DNA of 64,000 nucleotides from Mastigias papua (lineage: Eukaryota > Cnidaria > Scyphozoa > Rhizostomeae > Mastigiidae): contig OZ025270.1 in assembly GCA_964019165.1 (NCBI GenBank), positions 643,001 to 707,000 of the forward strand, in the 5' to 3' direction. Made by a program: the position numbers and the translations under genes. Below, piece after piece: positions 21,472 to 50,300 of this stretch. How positions within the stretch are numbered: position 1 is the first letter of the stretch; every line of letters begins with the position of its first letter. The notes under the pieces were generated by a model. That model made no database searches. It was not told the DNA's origin and saw only the letters and a program-made list of their open reading frames with translations.

Positions 21472-24400
21472 TTCTTGGCTTTCACAAGTCCTGTTACTAT
21501 AGTACTTCTTTCTTACAAACTACGAAAGATGCTGCAGAAAGCACACACCGAGCCTGGCGGCGTCTAGCGAAGTCTTGTATGGCAGCTTCGCAACTCCCTA
21601 TTGTAGCCTCCCATGGGTTCCATCGTTACAAAGGTGAGGATGTTTTCAAGATGATTAACTACATTCCACATTCTTCTGTAAATGGCAGGTTGAAATGTAC
21701 TGAACACTGTCGTATGCTATGTATTGTTCCCAATTGAATGGGTGTTTAGGATTGTCCTGTGCAACCACGCTTGCGTAAATATTAATGAACAATAGGAATC
21801 TCATAACTGTGGTCTCTCCATGGAAATGAGATTAAGTGGCTGGCTATTCTGTCAGCAACGTCATGATATGCTTTGTTATCGGTCTGAAAAGTTGCTAAAC
21901 AACTAAATGAGAAATTACGTTGTATCCACACAGTATAGCAACTAGATCGTCACATCATTGTGTCTGCATGGATGATGCTATAGCAATTTCCAAAAACATG
22001 CTATAGCAGACGTCTTTTGTCAGCTGATCAAGATGATTTCATTCTACATGGTTACTTGAAATATTTTCCACATTGTACAGCATCTGTTTTCCTTGCCTTC
22101 CCAAAAAGTTATTCAAATTGACGATTAATATTACAAATAATGTTTGGTTTCCAAATCTCTATCCATTTCAAGTCTTCACTTCACCTCATTTGTAACAGTA
22201 CGTCTTTTAATCTCTAAACAGTATATCTTTCAATCTTCTCTCATTATTCAAAATAACCATAGTTCCGTCCCATTTTTTTGGCTTTACCAATCACCACGTT
22301 GAATACTTCTTGCTACAGATGGATCACAAAATCTGTGAAACTGTTATATACATAATAGCTACTGTAACGAAATCTCATGACAACTTACTAGTACAATTTA
22401 GGTAATGCATGTCTCGCATAACATGAATACTGAGATACAGACATGCTTAGCTACTCAAGGGTTCTAAGGTGTCACACCCCAATTTTTCCAAACAGCGAAG
22501 TCTAGCAAATATTCAGAGATACAGTAGACTGCTACCATTCTGAGATGACATAAATCGTTCATCAAGTTGACAAACGCACCGTTCGAGCAGAAACATTCGA
22601 ATGACGCTTAAATTTTCACTAAGTTGAATTGAAACATTTACCTGAAATCTCTTAGGACAAATCAGGTAAAAAGCTGTTATACCCCCAATACTTGAAAATC
22701 ATCCCTAAAGACCTTGAGAGTTTTTACGCTATGGATGCGTACGCCTATCTTCAAAATTGTTGCCATGGTAAATATTACTGTCTTCGTCAGATCTAGCAAA
22801 CCTCCGCTTCATAGAAATTTATAAAACAGTGTTGGAAAGTAAAACATCGTTAAATCATTCCTTAGATTGAAGATGGCAAAAAGAACTAAAAGTTTCTTTT
22901 TTATAAGAAAGTAGTTTATAGGAAAGTAGTACTCGACTGCTAAAAGAAATCAAGAGATTTTAGTACTGGATTCATGAAACAAAAGAAACTCTAAAAGGTT
23001 ATATAAATTTAAAATCCTAATTTTCATCTAACTTGCTTGATTTATATGAGCTCCTCGTGTTTATCTATGCATTCCAGTGTTCTGCATTTGTAGTGCCTGT
23101 CTACGTGTGTAACATCGTAGTTGTACACAATCTTATTGCTAATACGCCCCTGACGTCAGTTCGAGCACTTTACTTATAGTTTTATCTAGTGGCGAAACTC
23201 GTTATTAATCTCTAATAGGGAATGCAAAAAAATATGGCGCGAGCTTCTCTTATCTAAAAGTTCTGGCGTAAATCTTTGGGGAAGAAAAATCATGCATTGT
23301 AGTATGGTTGCCTTGCATTTATTACGCCATTGATGGACATATCTGCACGTAGAAAACATTCAGAAGAATTCACACAAATGGAATGAGAAAACTTTGTAAC
23401 AAATATCAGTCTAACAGAATGAACGACATCCTTTCAGCATATACTATAATTTATGTATTAAAACCAGGCTGAAAATAGTTTACATCTTAAAATACCACAA
23501 ATATTTATTCAAAAATGCCATGCAATGATAAAATGGAAGAGTGCAATTTCAGCTGTTATTACATTCGTGGTTGGAATCAAGCGTAGAAAATTACCTGGTG
23601 CCAAGTGTAAAGAAACAAAGTTTGTCCCATAGACAAGAAAATGAGAGCGTAAATTAATGAAGGTCTCTTATCTATTACGTTTTGTACGATAAATATCGCA
23701 GAATCTGGGCACCGTTATCACAACATTTTCCAACGCACAACAAAAAAGACATTTGATAGAAGTTGTATAAATAAGAAAACGGCCGTACAGAATCATATGA
23801 GTGGCAGTGAACAAGTTGCAATGCTTTCGAAGAAATCTTCGATATAATTGATGGAACTTTAGCTCTATGGTCAAGGAAATCATTTGAGAATGGATAGTAC
23901 TACAATTTGATACTACTGACGAAAGTCAGAACGAAAGTCATTAGGTTGTTGCATAACAAGGCATTTATGGCGTCATTGAATCGTACCAATGATGCCTAAA
24001 AACTCTCATGAGCAAAGCGCCGGGACTTATAAACGGAACATCTTCCCTTGTGTTCGTATGAGCGGAGTGATGGTAGAGGAAGAGGTAAATCAAAAGAGAG
24101 AACGACTAAAACACGGCAATCCTAAAAAGTTGATGAAACTTTGATAGCTACATCAAAAGGATTTGTCAAAAGAGTTTGTATACTGGGTCAAGAAACTAGG
24201 AATAATTTCTTGACAGTTTTCTGGCTCTGTTCGATAACATCGCAGCAAAGAAATGAAATGACATGTCCATTCTTGCACCTCTGAAAGTGTTATTTATCAC
24301 GTCCAATGATAAAAAAAAAGAAGATAAAGACAGTGATAATTTTCTAGTGGAAAAGGCAAAACAACATCTGCGATCTGAGAGTTAGATCTGTCCCTGTTTA

Positions 24401-25890
24401 AGGAAGAACATCCAAAAGTAGATCAAGCGTATTTGCAATATAGAAATTGACCCTGGATCTATCTTTTTGATGAGACATATCGTACAAAAGCCTCAAAACC
24501 GCTTTGTTTTGGTATACACTTGACAAGGTAAATTATAAAAATCCTCTTAGATCCTTGTAGGCTAGAATCGTTTGCCCTATATACCGTGTTATCCAAATTA
24601 GATCAATGACTGTATGAGCGCTGTATGCATTAAGATTCGTGTAATGTCATTACAAAAATATGATCAGATACCATATTATTAAACTAAGATTCTGTAGATG
24701 TCAATATGTCGTGAAGTCTCTCGATATAGAAAAACTGTATACCTAAGCGGCAGGTGTGCCCATGAGAGTTTGGGAAGCTGCTTATCAGGTCGACTGATAA
24801 TGAAGCCTCCAATTACAAACTAATTTCACTTAATAGAAAACGCCCTAAAAACGTCATGTTGTACCATATATGTGAATCAATGCATTGCGTGACAGAAGAG
24901 GGTGCTGTATGAACTAGTTTTGAGTCACCTGGGAAAACGTCAAAAATTTTAGGATGAAGGGAACCAAATCCATCAGCCAAAAATCTTCACGAAGATAATC
25001 CATTGTCTCCAAACAAATATCACAAAGGTAATAAACGCGAATTGAAACCAGAGTTATTATTAACTTACAAATGACTTTCAGGAATCAAAACTATATGGGC
25101 ATTGTCTTACAAAATGTCACCTGTCAAAACTACTCAACTGGAAACATCGCCCTGTTGTAGTGCAAGGTAATTTGGTTAACTCTAAGGTGGCGTCAGTTCG
25201 ATCCCAGACCCTATCGTACACCATCTAACAAAGGGATCAACGCTTAGCTCATTGCCATCAATTGAACTATGAAAACAAATTACTAACGTCCTGGGATTCT
25301 GCATTGAAGTTGAATTCGCTTGAAAATGCTCTACACCCCTCTCTCATTTGGAACTGAAACCAAAGTCTCTTAGGCCCTGATGACAACTGGATAAAACTCG
25401 CTGTCAAATTGTAGCGTGCGAGAAGGTTATGAGCTAGTTCTGAAGAAGCATTAAGGCTGGCATCACATGCTAACTAGTAAAATTGGGTTTTGAGTTCTCA
25501 ATTATTCAAAATTGTGAATGAGTGTCTTCAATACTGCCCTTTAAAATAAAACACTACATTGGAGATAAAAATAAAATTGTACTAATATCTCGTTAAGAAA
25601 CTATATATCCCGGAAACTTTCAATCTAGTATTTCAGGCCGAAGACCCACCAGTTACTGAATGATTCCCAAATATCTATGCGGAAAGTCCATTTAACGACC
25701 AGATGTTGTATTTGGTCCTAGTGGGTGTCTGTTACCTCACAACCGTATCTTAAAGATATCAGTATTTGCAATTGCATGCGGAGGACAATGAAATCAATGG
25801 CTGTACAGTTCACTACCCATTTTCCTTCTGTGTTCGAGTTGCAGCTGTCTCTATTGTAAAATGTTTAAGACATGAGACCTTTGTAACCGA
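21472..25890. other. Intergenic region between filamin 5' end and TBL1 3' end
   Basis: No coding exon was recognised. The right part should include the TBL1 3' UTR and the left part the filamin 5' UTR and promoter. It holds one copy of a dispersed repeat (22850-23145). A short tRNA-like remnant near 25150-25210 shows AGTTCGATCCC, a B-box-like string, but no full tRNA fold. Confidence 0.6.
22850..23145 (+). repeat. Dispersed repeat, copy A
   Basis: It shares ordered blocks with 51035-51330: GTAGTACTCGACTGCT against GTAGTGCTCAACTGCT near the start, and GCATTCCAGTGTTCTGCATT against GTATTCCAGTATTATGTTTG near the end. Both are followed by AGTGCCTGTCT and a TGT-rich step before TAACA(T/C). Both copies are on the plus strand and contain no frame. 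A related fragment may lie inverted near 16290. The class is unknown. Confidence 0.5.
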
Positions 25891-40918
<15,028 letters not shown>

Positions 40919-42719
40919 GACTGCTAATAATGTTTCGCATCAAATGCACTGTAGTTAGGCTATCTGACTTCATTAAAATCACTAAATTTCAATCGATTAT
41001 TCGCAGAGTCTACATTAGACTACCAGTGGTAGGTCATTGTCCTTCATATATATGTATAGTTTCTACTTTAAAGTACTGCTTATTCACTGGATGTGTAGAA
41101 AAGCTTGAATGGACGAAGTGACTTGATGAAACTAGTAGGCCTGGTCAGTCAAATAGCTTCCAAACGTCTTCAGTTCACACCAGCATACAATGTGGAGCCA
41201 AAAATGAAGAAAAAATGGTTCCAAGCAACAGCTTATCAATTGGTGTTTCCGTAATGCTCTGGCTCTTAAAGGAATTGCTCCTTCAAGTGTTGATTGCCTG
41301 CTTAACTCCCAGTCAACTCGTCGTCGTTCCCAGTGAATGGACAAATAGCGGCGGCAAAATCAGAGCTACACAAGTAATGCCGCGAATATAATTTGAGCGG
41401 ATTCGCGTATACACAGAGCTACTGTGGTTCGCAAAGTTTAATTGTGAATTTGCGAAACCTAAGTGAGGCTAAGATTCGGTCCAGGCTCTTGTAGTAGCAC
41501 AGCCGCTTTTTAGGCCTTTTCAGGCTGTCCATCGAGGAATACTCGGGTAACTACTACGAAAAATCTTAATCAAGTTCCATCAACCTAGCGTAATCAGTAG
41601 GAAGCACATCAATGCCATGATATTTTGAATTATTGATAAATTGCCGATGTAGCATCTCATTTTTGTCCTTAGCGGGACCAAAAGCATTATATTACACCTT
41701 TGTTTTATCTGGGCTTTTGAGGGATAGGAAAGGATAGTGATTTGACAGGAAAATACTATATGACAGTGTTGCCTGTAATTTACTCAAGAGCATCTAAAAG
41801 TGTATGGAATTCGTAGATATGAACAATGTATAACGATAGTGGATACAGTGGTATCACGTCGTATGCTTACAAGGAAATATGTTTATTGGACTTCAGCACC
41901 TATTGCAAGCATTACCACTGTTTATCTGTGAGATACCACCGAAATTCTACCTATTGTGAAATTAGGAACCGCATTAATTATCTGACTTATTCAGCATTAA
42001 AAGTTATGACCTATTATATATTTGTTTGGGAACTTGCCTGATACGCACATTTTTAGTATTACTAGAATGCTTTGGAATGGAATTTTTGCTCAATTTATTT
42101 TACTGGATTTATTCAGTACAACTGTAATACTTGTGTTTGTGCCTTTCTGTATAGATTGCAGAGGAAAAGAAATAATTAATTAACTTTGATTGCCTAATCA
42201 TCAAAATTACATGAGATGGTTCTTTTTGATGTTGCAAACTATCTGTGTGTCTGAGGATTCAGCTCATTTCATTTCATTTGAACATACAATATGTATGAGT
42301 CATAGATGCTAATAAAATGTATAAATGTTACAAGAAGACAAGTGGCAGAGGATGCAATTAAGAAAGTTAAACAAATTAGACTATAGTTTTTTGGAGAACA
42401 GATATAATTTCATTTGCTGATAAAAACTCATCAGTAAAAGAGGTTATGTATTTTAGGGACTGTTGTCGAAAACATTTTTGCACTAATTGCATTACATGAG
42501 ACTTGATATGTACTAGTGTGCAAATTGTTCACTTTCCATATATAAAATCTCAGCAGGAGTACCTTGAAGGATCCTTTCTGTATTCTTTGGCAGATAATGT
42601 CTTTATTTTTAGCTCATTATTAAAATGACTCTCAAATTATTAGGTAGAACTAGTCTGCTAAGACAAGGTTCTTCACAGATTTCATTTGACCTCTTAGGTC
42701 CTCATTTTAGACCAACAAT
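40919..42719. promoter_or_regulatory. Head-to-head spacer of TBL1 and RPL8, with a candidate RPL8 leader exon
   Basis: TBL1 is transcribed leftwards from before 40918. The RPL8 start codon at 42720 lies just after an acceptor-like CCTCATTTTAG (about 42702-42712), so a non-coding RPL8 first exon is expected upstream. A pyrimidine tract TTTTTAGGCCTTTTC near 41510 could be the 5' TOP start. A donor-like GGTAACT near 41547 would close a leader of about 40 nt. Both calls are tentative. No other gene was seen in the spacer. Confidence 0.4.
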
Positions 42720-44586
42720 ATGGGCAGAGTTATCAGAGGTCAGAGAAAAGGTGCAGGAAGTATCTTTAAATCACACACAAAAAATCGTAAAGGAGCTGCA
42801 AAACTCAGAGCTTTAGACTACTCAGAGAGACATGGTTATTTGAAAGGAGTAGTTAAGGACATTATCCATGATCCAGGCCGTGGGGCACCACTGGCAGTTG
42901 TAGTTTTCAGAGACCCTTACAAATATAAATTGAGAAAGGAGCTATTTATTGCCACTGAAGGAATGCACACAGGACAATTTGTATATTGTGGACGAAAAGG
43001 TATAGCACTCTTTCTCAGAATTATTGTAGGGTGTAATTATTTCAATCAATATAGAATATGGAAGTGGAAGTGATGTCAAAAATAAATGGGAATTGAACCA
43101 GTTTATGATTTCCAGTGACTTTGGTACTGGATGGTCGCTCAGAGATTTATTCATACTGTCGAATTAGTTCTCAATGTGTATATGATTACAAAACTGGATA
43201 TATATTAATACAGTATTTACTTTATTATGCAATTTCACTGCATAGAATTTTTAGCTCATCACATATAATTCTGCTGTGTGATTGACATGATATCAAATGA
43301 AATATATTATTGGTGAGGATTTTAGTTTTACTTGAATATAAATCTCTTGTTTTGTACAGCTGCAATTTCTATTGGCAACTGCCTTCCACTCAGTGCTCTC
43401 CCAGAAGGTACAATTGTTTGCAATATTGAAGAAAAGAGTGGAGATAGAGGAAAGCTAGCACGAGCTTCAGGTGGTTATGCAACTGTTGTATCCCACAACC
43501 ATGATACAAAAGTCACAAGGATCAAACTTCCTTCTGGTATAAAGAAGTCTGTGCCATCATTTAACAGGGCAGTCATTGGTATTGTTGCTGGTGGTGGAAG
43601 AATTGATAAGCCAATGTTGAAAGCTGGTAATGCATACCATAAGTACAAGGCCAAAAGAAATTGTTGGCCTAGAGTCCGTGGTGTTGCTATGAATGTAAGC
43701 TGACATTTTCTGTTATATATTTAATTAATGTTTGTGTGTGCTTTTATGAGCACTTTAATGCTAAAAGTTAGTTTCATGCATGATTCCATGTGTTGGCAAG
43801 TGCCTGTTAGACTGAACACTTATGCTGAGATATCAGCATAGTTAGGTAGGGTGGCCAGTTCCTTTCCTTACCACCTTTTGCTCCCCAGTGTTCCCACCAG
43901 GTAGCCATTTGCTGCTGGGTGGATAGCAAGCAAGCATCCTATGTACTGTTGATGTTCCACATGGCAGTCAAACACTCTAATATCTCGGCCACTTGCCAAT
44001 ACACTTAATTTGCTAGAGACTGGAAAGCATCTATTTGTGGTGATAAGGCATACATTGGTATGCTGTGGTTGTTTGTTTACTTACAGTTCAATCCCATGAT
44101 GTGTCAGCATCTTTAATGGCATGTATTGAAAAACTGTCTTGTTGCACCAACACAATTGTAGTTTACATTGGAAACTAGCAGGAAGGTATCAGCTATTGGT
44201 AGCCCATCAGAGATTCTTTGTATATAACTTCATGTTTCTTCTAATATCTGTTTCTTGGTGCTACCAGATAAGCAGTGTTTCTACTGCTTCATGGTGCCAC
44301 TAAGTTACTTGTGCACCAAAGTGTTGATATGGAATATTTAGTATTAATATTGTTTAACTATCATGTACTCTTAATTATGGCTTGGTACACTGTCCTTAAT
44401 TAATTGTGCTTACTTCTCCAGCCTGTGGAACATCCTCATGGTGGTGGTAATCATCAACACATTGGTTTCCCATCGACTGTCAAGAGAGATACTCCTGCTG
44501 GACGCAAAGTTGGTCTTATTGCTGCCAGGCGTACTGGCCGTATACGTGGTGCACAAGTCGTCCACAAATCCAAAGAATCAGATTAA
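42720..44586 (+). CDS. RPL8: Ribosomal protein L8 (uL2), 60S subunit
   Basis: Three coding exons 42720-42999, 43360-43694 and 44422-44586; 780 nt, 259 residues, against 257 in human. The protein starts [20 protein letters not shown]. It contains the uL2 hallmark strings [35 protein letters not shown] and [20 protein letters not shown]. It also has the near-invariant GGGNHQHIG, whose histidine near the peptidyl-transferase centre is methylated or hydroxylated in known homologues. Introns are phase 1 (GTATAG donor) and phase 0 (GTAAGC donor). The C-terminal tail ends KSKESD. It acts in the cytosolic large ribosomal subunit. No defect is seen. Confidence 0.98.
43821..43840. other. Small hairpin in RPL8 intron 2
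   Basis: TATGCTGA-GATA-TCAGCATA is a perfect 8-bp stem with a 4-nt loop. Ribosomal protein introns often host snoRNAs, but I could not find a convincing box C/D or H/ACA pair around it. Confidence 0.4.
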
Positions 44587-47322
44587 ATCCCTAACTGTAA
44601 ATCTGTGATATTTACATATCAGAATATGCAATTTTGAATGCATTGTATCCTTGCATCCATTCTTTCGTCAATTCAGCCTCAAATCATAAATGTCATGATC
44701 TTGATGAGCTTAGTTTTGCGCTGATGTTATTTATCATACTGATCATTACCATCACCATTTTTACTTCAGAAACCTCTTTAAGTAAGTTTCCTATATCAAG
44801 GACAGTGGTGATCAATGATAGGTTGAGGTACATAAGAAAATCCCAGCAGACTCATATATTTTTATCATTTTCACGGGCTTTATGATTGAGCAAGGTAAAG
44901 TAAGCTAGCAACTGTCACATGCAAGGATAGGTATATGAAAGAGTAGCTGATTCATTACAGCAGACTAAGTCGATATTGTCATCACCAATAATACAAGATG
45001 GTTAAGCTGAATAACATCAGGTACTATACACATCCCTATCAAACATGAACTTCTATAAGTATTCCAAGTTTAATTAATGCTGTCGCTTAGCTTCCCTTAT
45101 AGGCCAACAACAACTTGAGGAGTTCGGACCTGTTGCCTATATGTGTAGACCTTGGCTGACACGCAGCCCGTTACTTCAAATGTATATAATGATTGCATTC
45201 GAGGATAAAAAGGAAAGTGCTTATTTAAATTTTACATAAATTGTTTCACCCTCGATGTGAAACCAAGCTACAAAACTAAGGAGAACAACAATATACTGCA
45301 TTGAATAATAGTATTTGGTCAGAAGAGAGACGGTAGATCTAAATCACACCTCAAAAGCCTATAAATCGACAACAACAACAAAAATAAGATGCACCGACAT
45401 ACGTATAATGTTTTTGACAATTTTAAAAGGGATGAGTGGAACAAGCTCGAAATAAGAAAGCATAAGCCTATATACAGTTTTCTCTTTAATCTGATGATAA
45501 TTTAAGCATTACAAATGTATACCATGAACTAAGCAAAGGGGAAATACACGTATCTTTTCCTTGTACAAATCCTTAATAATTTAGGGGTACAACGAAACCT
45601 CCTCTCCTCTGGGCTCCCACACTGGTCGAAAGTTCTAAAATTTAAGTATGAATGGGTAAACAATTGGACCTTATCTCGAATTTCAGTAAATACAACGAGT
45701 TAATAAGGATATATGAACTAACAAATACTTCATGCCCTGATAAAATACAGGTACAATTTATCATTCGATAATAAAGATCTCATCTCTTTTGATGACAAGA
45801 GAAAGCATCGTACTATTGATATAACTAAATGAAACCTGGAATGTTAAAAAATGATCTTTCTTCGTTGACTGAAAGATCTGCCACGACTGAATAGCCTCAC
45901 AGTTCTTGTAATCAAAGGGGGGCTAAAAGACTGGTATAAGAGCATTGATCCCGCGGTACGGCCTCTATGAAGAGCTGCAGCCAGCAAGATGTTTCTGTTC
46001 TTTTCAAGTAATCTTGTCAAATAACTTGACTATAAGATTAGCAGCTGACAGAGATTTGCAGATAGACTAAGCAGCCTACTTCAATTGCATCGAATTTCAC
46101 AAATCAAATAAGAGTATATCTCTAAGCCTGGTCTAAAGCAAGCTCGACATAAAAAGCTGAGATTGAAAGTTGACAATGCAAGTATATTCGTTGGTTCTTC
46201 TATGAAAAGGATCCCCCAATCCCTTGCAGATTGGCAATTGGATTAAAAAGCTATAAAAGAGAGGAGCAAAATCGATGTCCTATGTAGGTATTGTAGAAAA
46301 GGAAGAGGGTAGTGCCAAAAAGCATCTACACGTTGATTTCATGAATTCTGCAAGAAGTCTAGATCAAGCATCTCAACATGCAAACGTAAAGTGCTTGGCT
46401 TTTGTAGATCTTCAAACTTGTTTATTTAAAAAGGGGTAAGGACTACTTGGTCATTCATTTCATGGAGATGAACTATTCCTAAAATACTGCAATGATCCTT
46501 CCTAAGATCGCTTGTATACAACAAATAGTTGGAGGGCGTCCTCAAAATTACTGAAGTGGCAAACTTTGTGATAGTGCATAAGGTATAAACATTTTATGAG
46601 TATGTCTATGGTACACAAAGTCCTTTTATAAATTATTGAGAATTAAGTAGAATATATGAGAGGATATCAAACAGTTTTATTGGGTGCAAACTACATGCTT
46701 TGTTGTTGAATCCATTGCTGTCTCATTGGTGGGTCTCATTGGGAGAAAAAAACAGGCAAATATCTTTCGCTGTCGAAAAGCCTATGGTGCCCAAGATGTT
46801 AATTAACACGAAATGCAGGCTCTACAAATCAAATTTCTTTAAAGTTGAGCCTCTAAAACTAGTTTGGTCGTGTATGCTATCATTCTATGCTATAAATAAT
46901 ATATTTTAACTACAATTACTAGGTCTACAGTAGCTGTACCTTAGCTATCAATCTGGTAACCTATGGCAGATAAATAAATAAAAATACTTGGGTGAAACTT
47001 CGTTAAATGGAACTGCTTACTACAACTGCTTACTGTTATAACAGTGTGACCGCCAACTCGATACAAAGAGAAAGTTGAGCGAAGTTCCCCTCAATTCTAT
47101 CCATTCTGCGAGAAGTCAATTTGCTGTTTAGCTTTTATCATATCAACGCAAATCAATTTAAAGAAAGAGCTAAACTGGAAAGAACTGTTTTTGAAGCTGC
47201 TTTAGAAGACAAAATATATGCCGTTTCAACAATATGTGAGTAGCATATGTACCGCAAAGTTATCTCGGCTTGTGCACATGTCCTCGTTTCATAGCCACTA
47301 CACGAAAAGCTACAAAATATCA
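44587..47322. other. Convergent intergenic region between RPL8 and USF3-like
   Basis: Contains the 3' UTRs of two converging genes. No coding exon or RNA gene was recognised. A short string GTGAAACCAAGCTACAAAAC at about 45259 nearly repeats GTGAACCAAGCTACAAAAC at about 14373, a hint of a low-copy dispersed repeat. Confidence 0.55.
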
Positions 47323-50300
47323 TCATGAAACAGAATCAACAAGCAAGAAATCACCAAAACTAGGGCCACGTTTACTATTTGGCTGCCCACGGGTTCCTTT
47401 AGACTTTTGGCCATCCTTGTTCTGCTCATTTCTTAGCGTCTTCTGTGCACCTGTAGTAAGAGTCTGGTTCCAGACACCCAAACTCACAACAGAGGAAGGT
47501 TGTACTAAGCTGATGTTCTGATCATCATTTCGACCAACATCCTGTCTCCATTTTATCGGCGTTGTGATTACAGTGTTTTGCCCAGACGACACGTATCCCT
47601 GCATGCTACTTGGAGTATCAAAGATACTAAGCCCTTGATTGAAGGTACCGCGAATCGGACTACTGTCAATAAGAGAATTCGTCTGCAACCAGTTAGGACT
47701 TATACACGAATTCGAGACGACGACGTCATTTCGACTCATGATATTATCAATACCATATGACAGATTTGATTCAGTTCCAGCGAGCAGGGCATCTGTTGAG
47801 AAGTCAGTAAACAAAGACTGTTGCTCGGACTGATTCAGAGACTGTTGCTCTGATTGGCTTAGAGGCTGTTCATTAGTAGTATTGACTGATGGCTGGTTAT
47901 TTTCCATAGATCCACCAATCAAAGCTTCGGCAGAGAAGTTTGAGAAAGTTGAATGAATTGTAGGAAATGACGTACTGTTGTTCACACTAGGTGAACTCGA
48001 TAGATTGGCAGACATGGGTAGTTGGCTGACCATGCCTCCTATTGAAGCAGGTGCAAATATGTTTAAAATCGTTGGGAGACTCATGTCCTGGTCGGTATCT
48101 CCAACCAGTGCCTGCGCATTTGTCACAGTGCTACTACGCAGCAAAGACTCTGTTGAAAAATGGCCTAAGGCATTACCTCCATTTCTATTTTGCTGATGCT
48201 TTCGAGCTAAAGAAACGAAATTGTGAGGCTTCGGTAAAGACAAAATGTTTCCTCCTTGGGGAAGAGTTAAACCACCTGAGCTTCTGATGTTGTTCGGTCT
48301 CTTTTGTTTTGACCGTTCTTCCTTCCTACTTTTAGCATTCACTATCATTTGATTCCTTTTATTGGATGCAGGAGATTGTCCCGAAATAGGCTCATGGATC
48401 TCCATATTCACAATATTCTGCGAAACTATTTGTGAGGAATTTTTCCTGGCACGTTTTGGTGATGGTTTCGATGAATTCATGCTATCTTCATTTAAACTGA
48501 CCTGCAAAGAGGTTTGCGTACCACTCTGCTTCCTTGGGGCTCTACTCGAAGTTTGTCGTTTCCTAGATGCTATATTAGCTTTATGAGTACCTTGGTCATT
48601 CAAGTTGCTTACAAACGTCTGCGGGCATTGCTCATTCGGCCGTATTAGACATTGTTCTTGCTTGGATCCTGTTCTGTCTGAGAGAATCCTATCTATGGAT
48701 AGGGCTGAATTCTCCGTAGGAGAAGTTGTCATGCCACTTAGTAAACTGGTGACTGAGTGGCATGTTTGTATACCAAAAGCTCCAGTCTGAGTACCTAGGG
48801 CCTTTGACTGCTGACTAGAAGCGTCTGCACCTGATGCATTACAAATTCCTGTGCTTAATAGTAATTTTGAAGGCTTTGAAGGTCTTTGTTTTGATTGAGT
48901 AACACTGATATTACCAGCTGCATTATGCGAACAAGTAGATATAGTGATTTCGTTATTTATTTCCCGCGCTGTTTGAGATGTATCGAGCAACTGCGAGCCA
49001 AATCGCACGAACGAAGGCTCAGAGGAATAACCGTCAAGTCCACCTTCTGATCGCAACATTCCTTTTTCAACTACTAACGCATTAGGCCTATTCACTTGAG
49101 GAACTGTGGCCTTTCCGTTTTGATCAAAGGGACTACATCCTTCCACTATCAGTCCTTGTTTTGTCGCATTGATGGAAGGCTTGTCATGACTATAAGTCGG
49201 TGGTACCGGAACATTAGCAAGGAGATCGTAGTTGGTCCAGTTCGGTTTATTACGTGAATTAACGAGGTTCTTCATAACAAACATCTGACTTTCCATAGAA
49301 GGAGGTTTGACGGTTGTCTCTTTATTAGTTTTCAACTGCTTGCTTGTAACATTACTCGAGGCCGCACCAGTGGAATTATAAACAACTTGTTTTTCAATAC
49401 GACCAACTGTGACATCATTTGATAAATTAACAGTGCCCCTGTTCAAAAGGCTCTGAGGAACACTATGCACAGAGTTGGGAGTTACAGACGCAGTATTATT
49501 TTGAGAGAAGTTTGTAGTATCCTCACTGTTTACTTGTTGCAAAGGCAAAACACTAGTTTGATTGGTCAACATTGATTGCTGTAAATTTGACTGCAGCAGT
49601 TCAGAACTAACAATGCTGATGCCAACATGTCGTTGATCCACTGGAACTGAAGATGAGCTATATGGAGAGTACGATGACATATTTGGTATTTCTGGGATGC
49701 TCCCTCTAGTCATGATAGAACTTCCCACGACATCCAAATCACACTGTACAGATGGTTGATCCACTTGAGCACTCGGAGTGCCATTTGATGAAAATTCCGG
49801 CTGTTTAATTGAAGCTGAAAGACAGCGCTGGAACTGTAGTTGTGAAACTGACTCCATACTGGTGTCCCCGTGATAAAGGCTATTCTCCGTGACAAGATCG
49901 AGCTGGGTACCATTTTGATGAAGATCATTTACAACTGTAGTGGTTTCATTTGGAATTACAGGGCATTGAGTACTTGAAACCAGCGTTAGGGCTGATTCAA
50001 CAGTGTTACTGTTGCTAGAGTAAGCTGCAACCAGCTTCTTGGCATATGCAGATTTAAAAATTGTTGATGGAATAGGAAGTTTGCATTTTTTGATCACTTT
50101 CATTATTGAATGAAGGAGATTCTCCAATTCAATTATTTTTGCAACAAGATCTGAAATCTTCTGGTCTTGGGCAGGATCTGAAAATTTGAACAGTGTAAAG
50201 AAAATATTCATGAGTAAAAATATACCTTGAATAACAAAGTATGGCTCCAGAAGAAAATCTAATGCTGGCCTCCAAGACCCTAATAGTCTTTTGCCTATCT

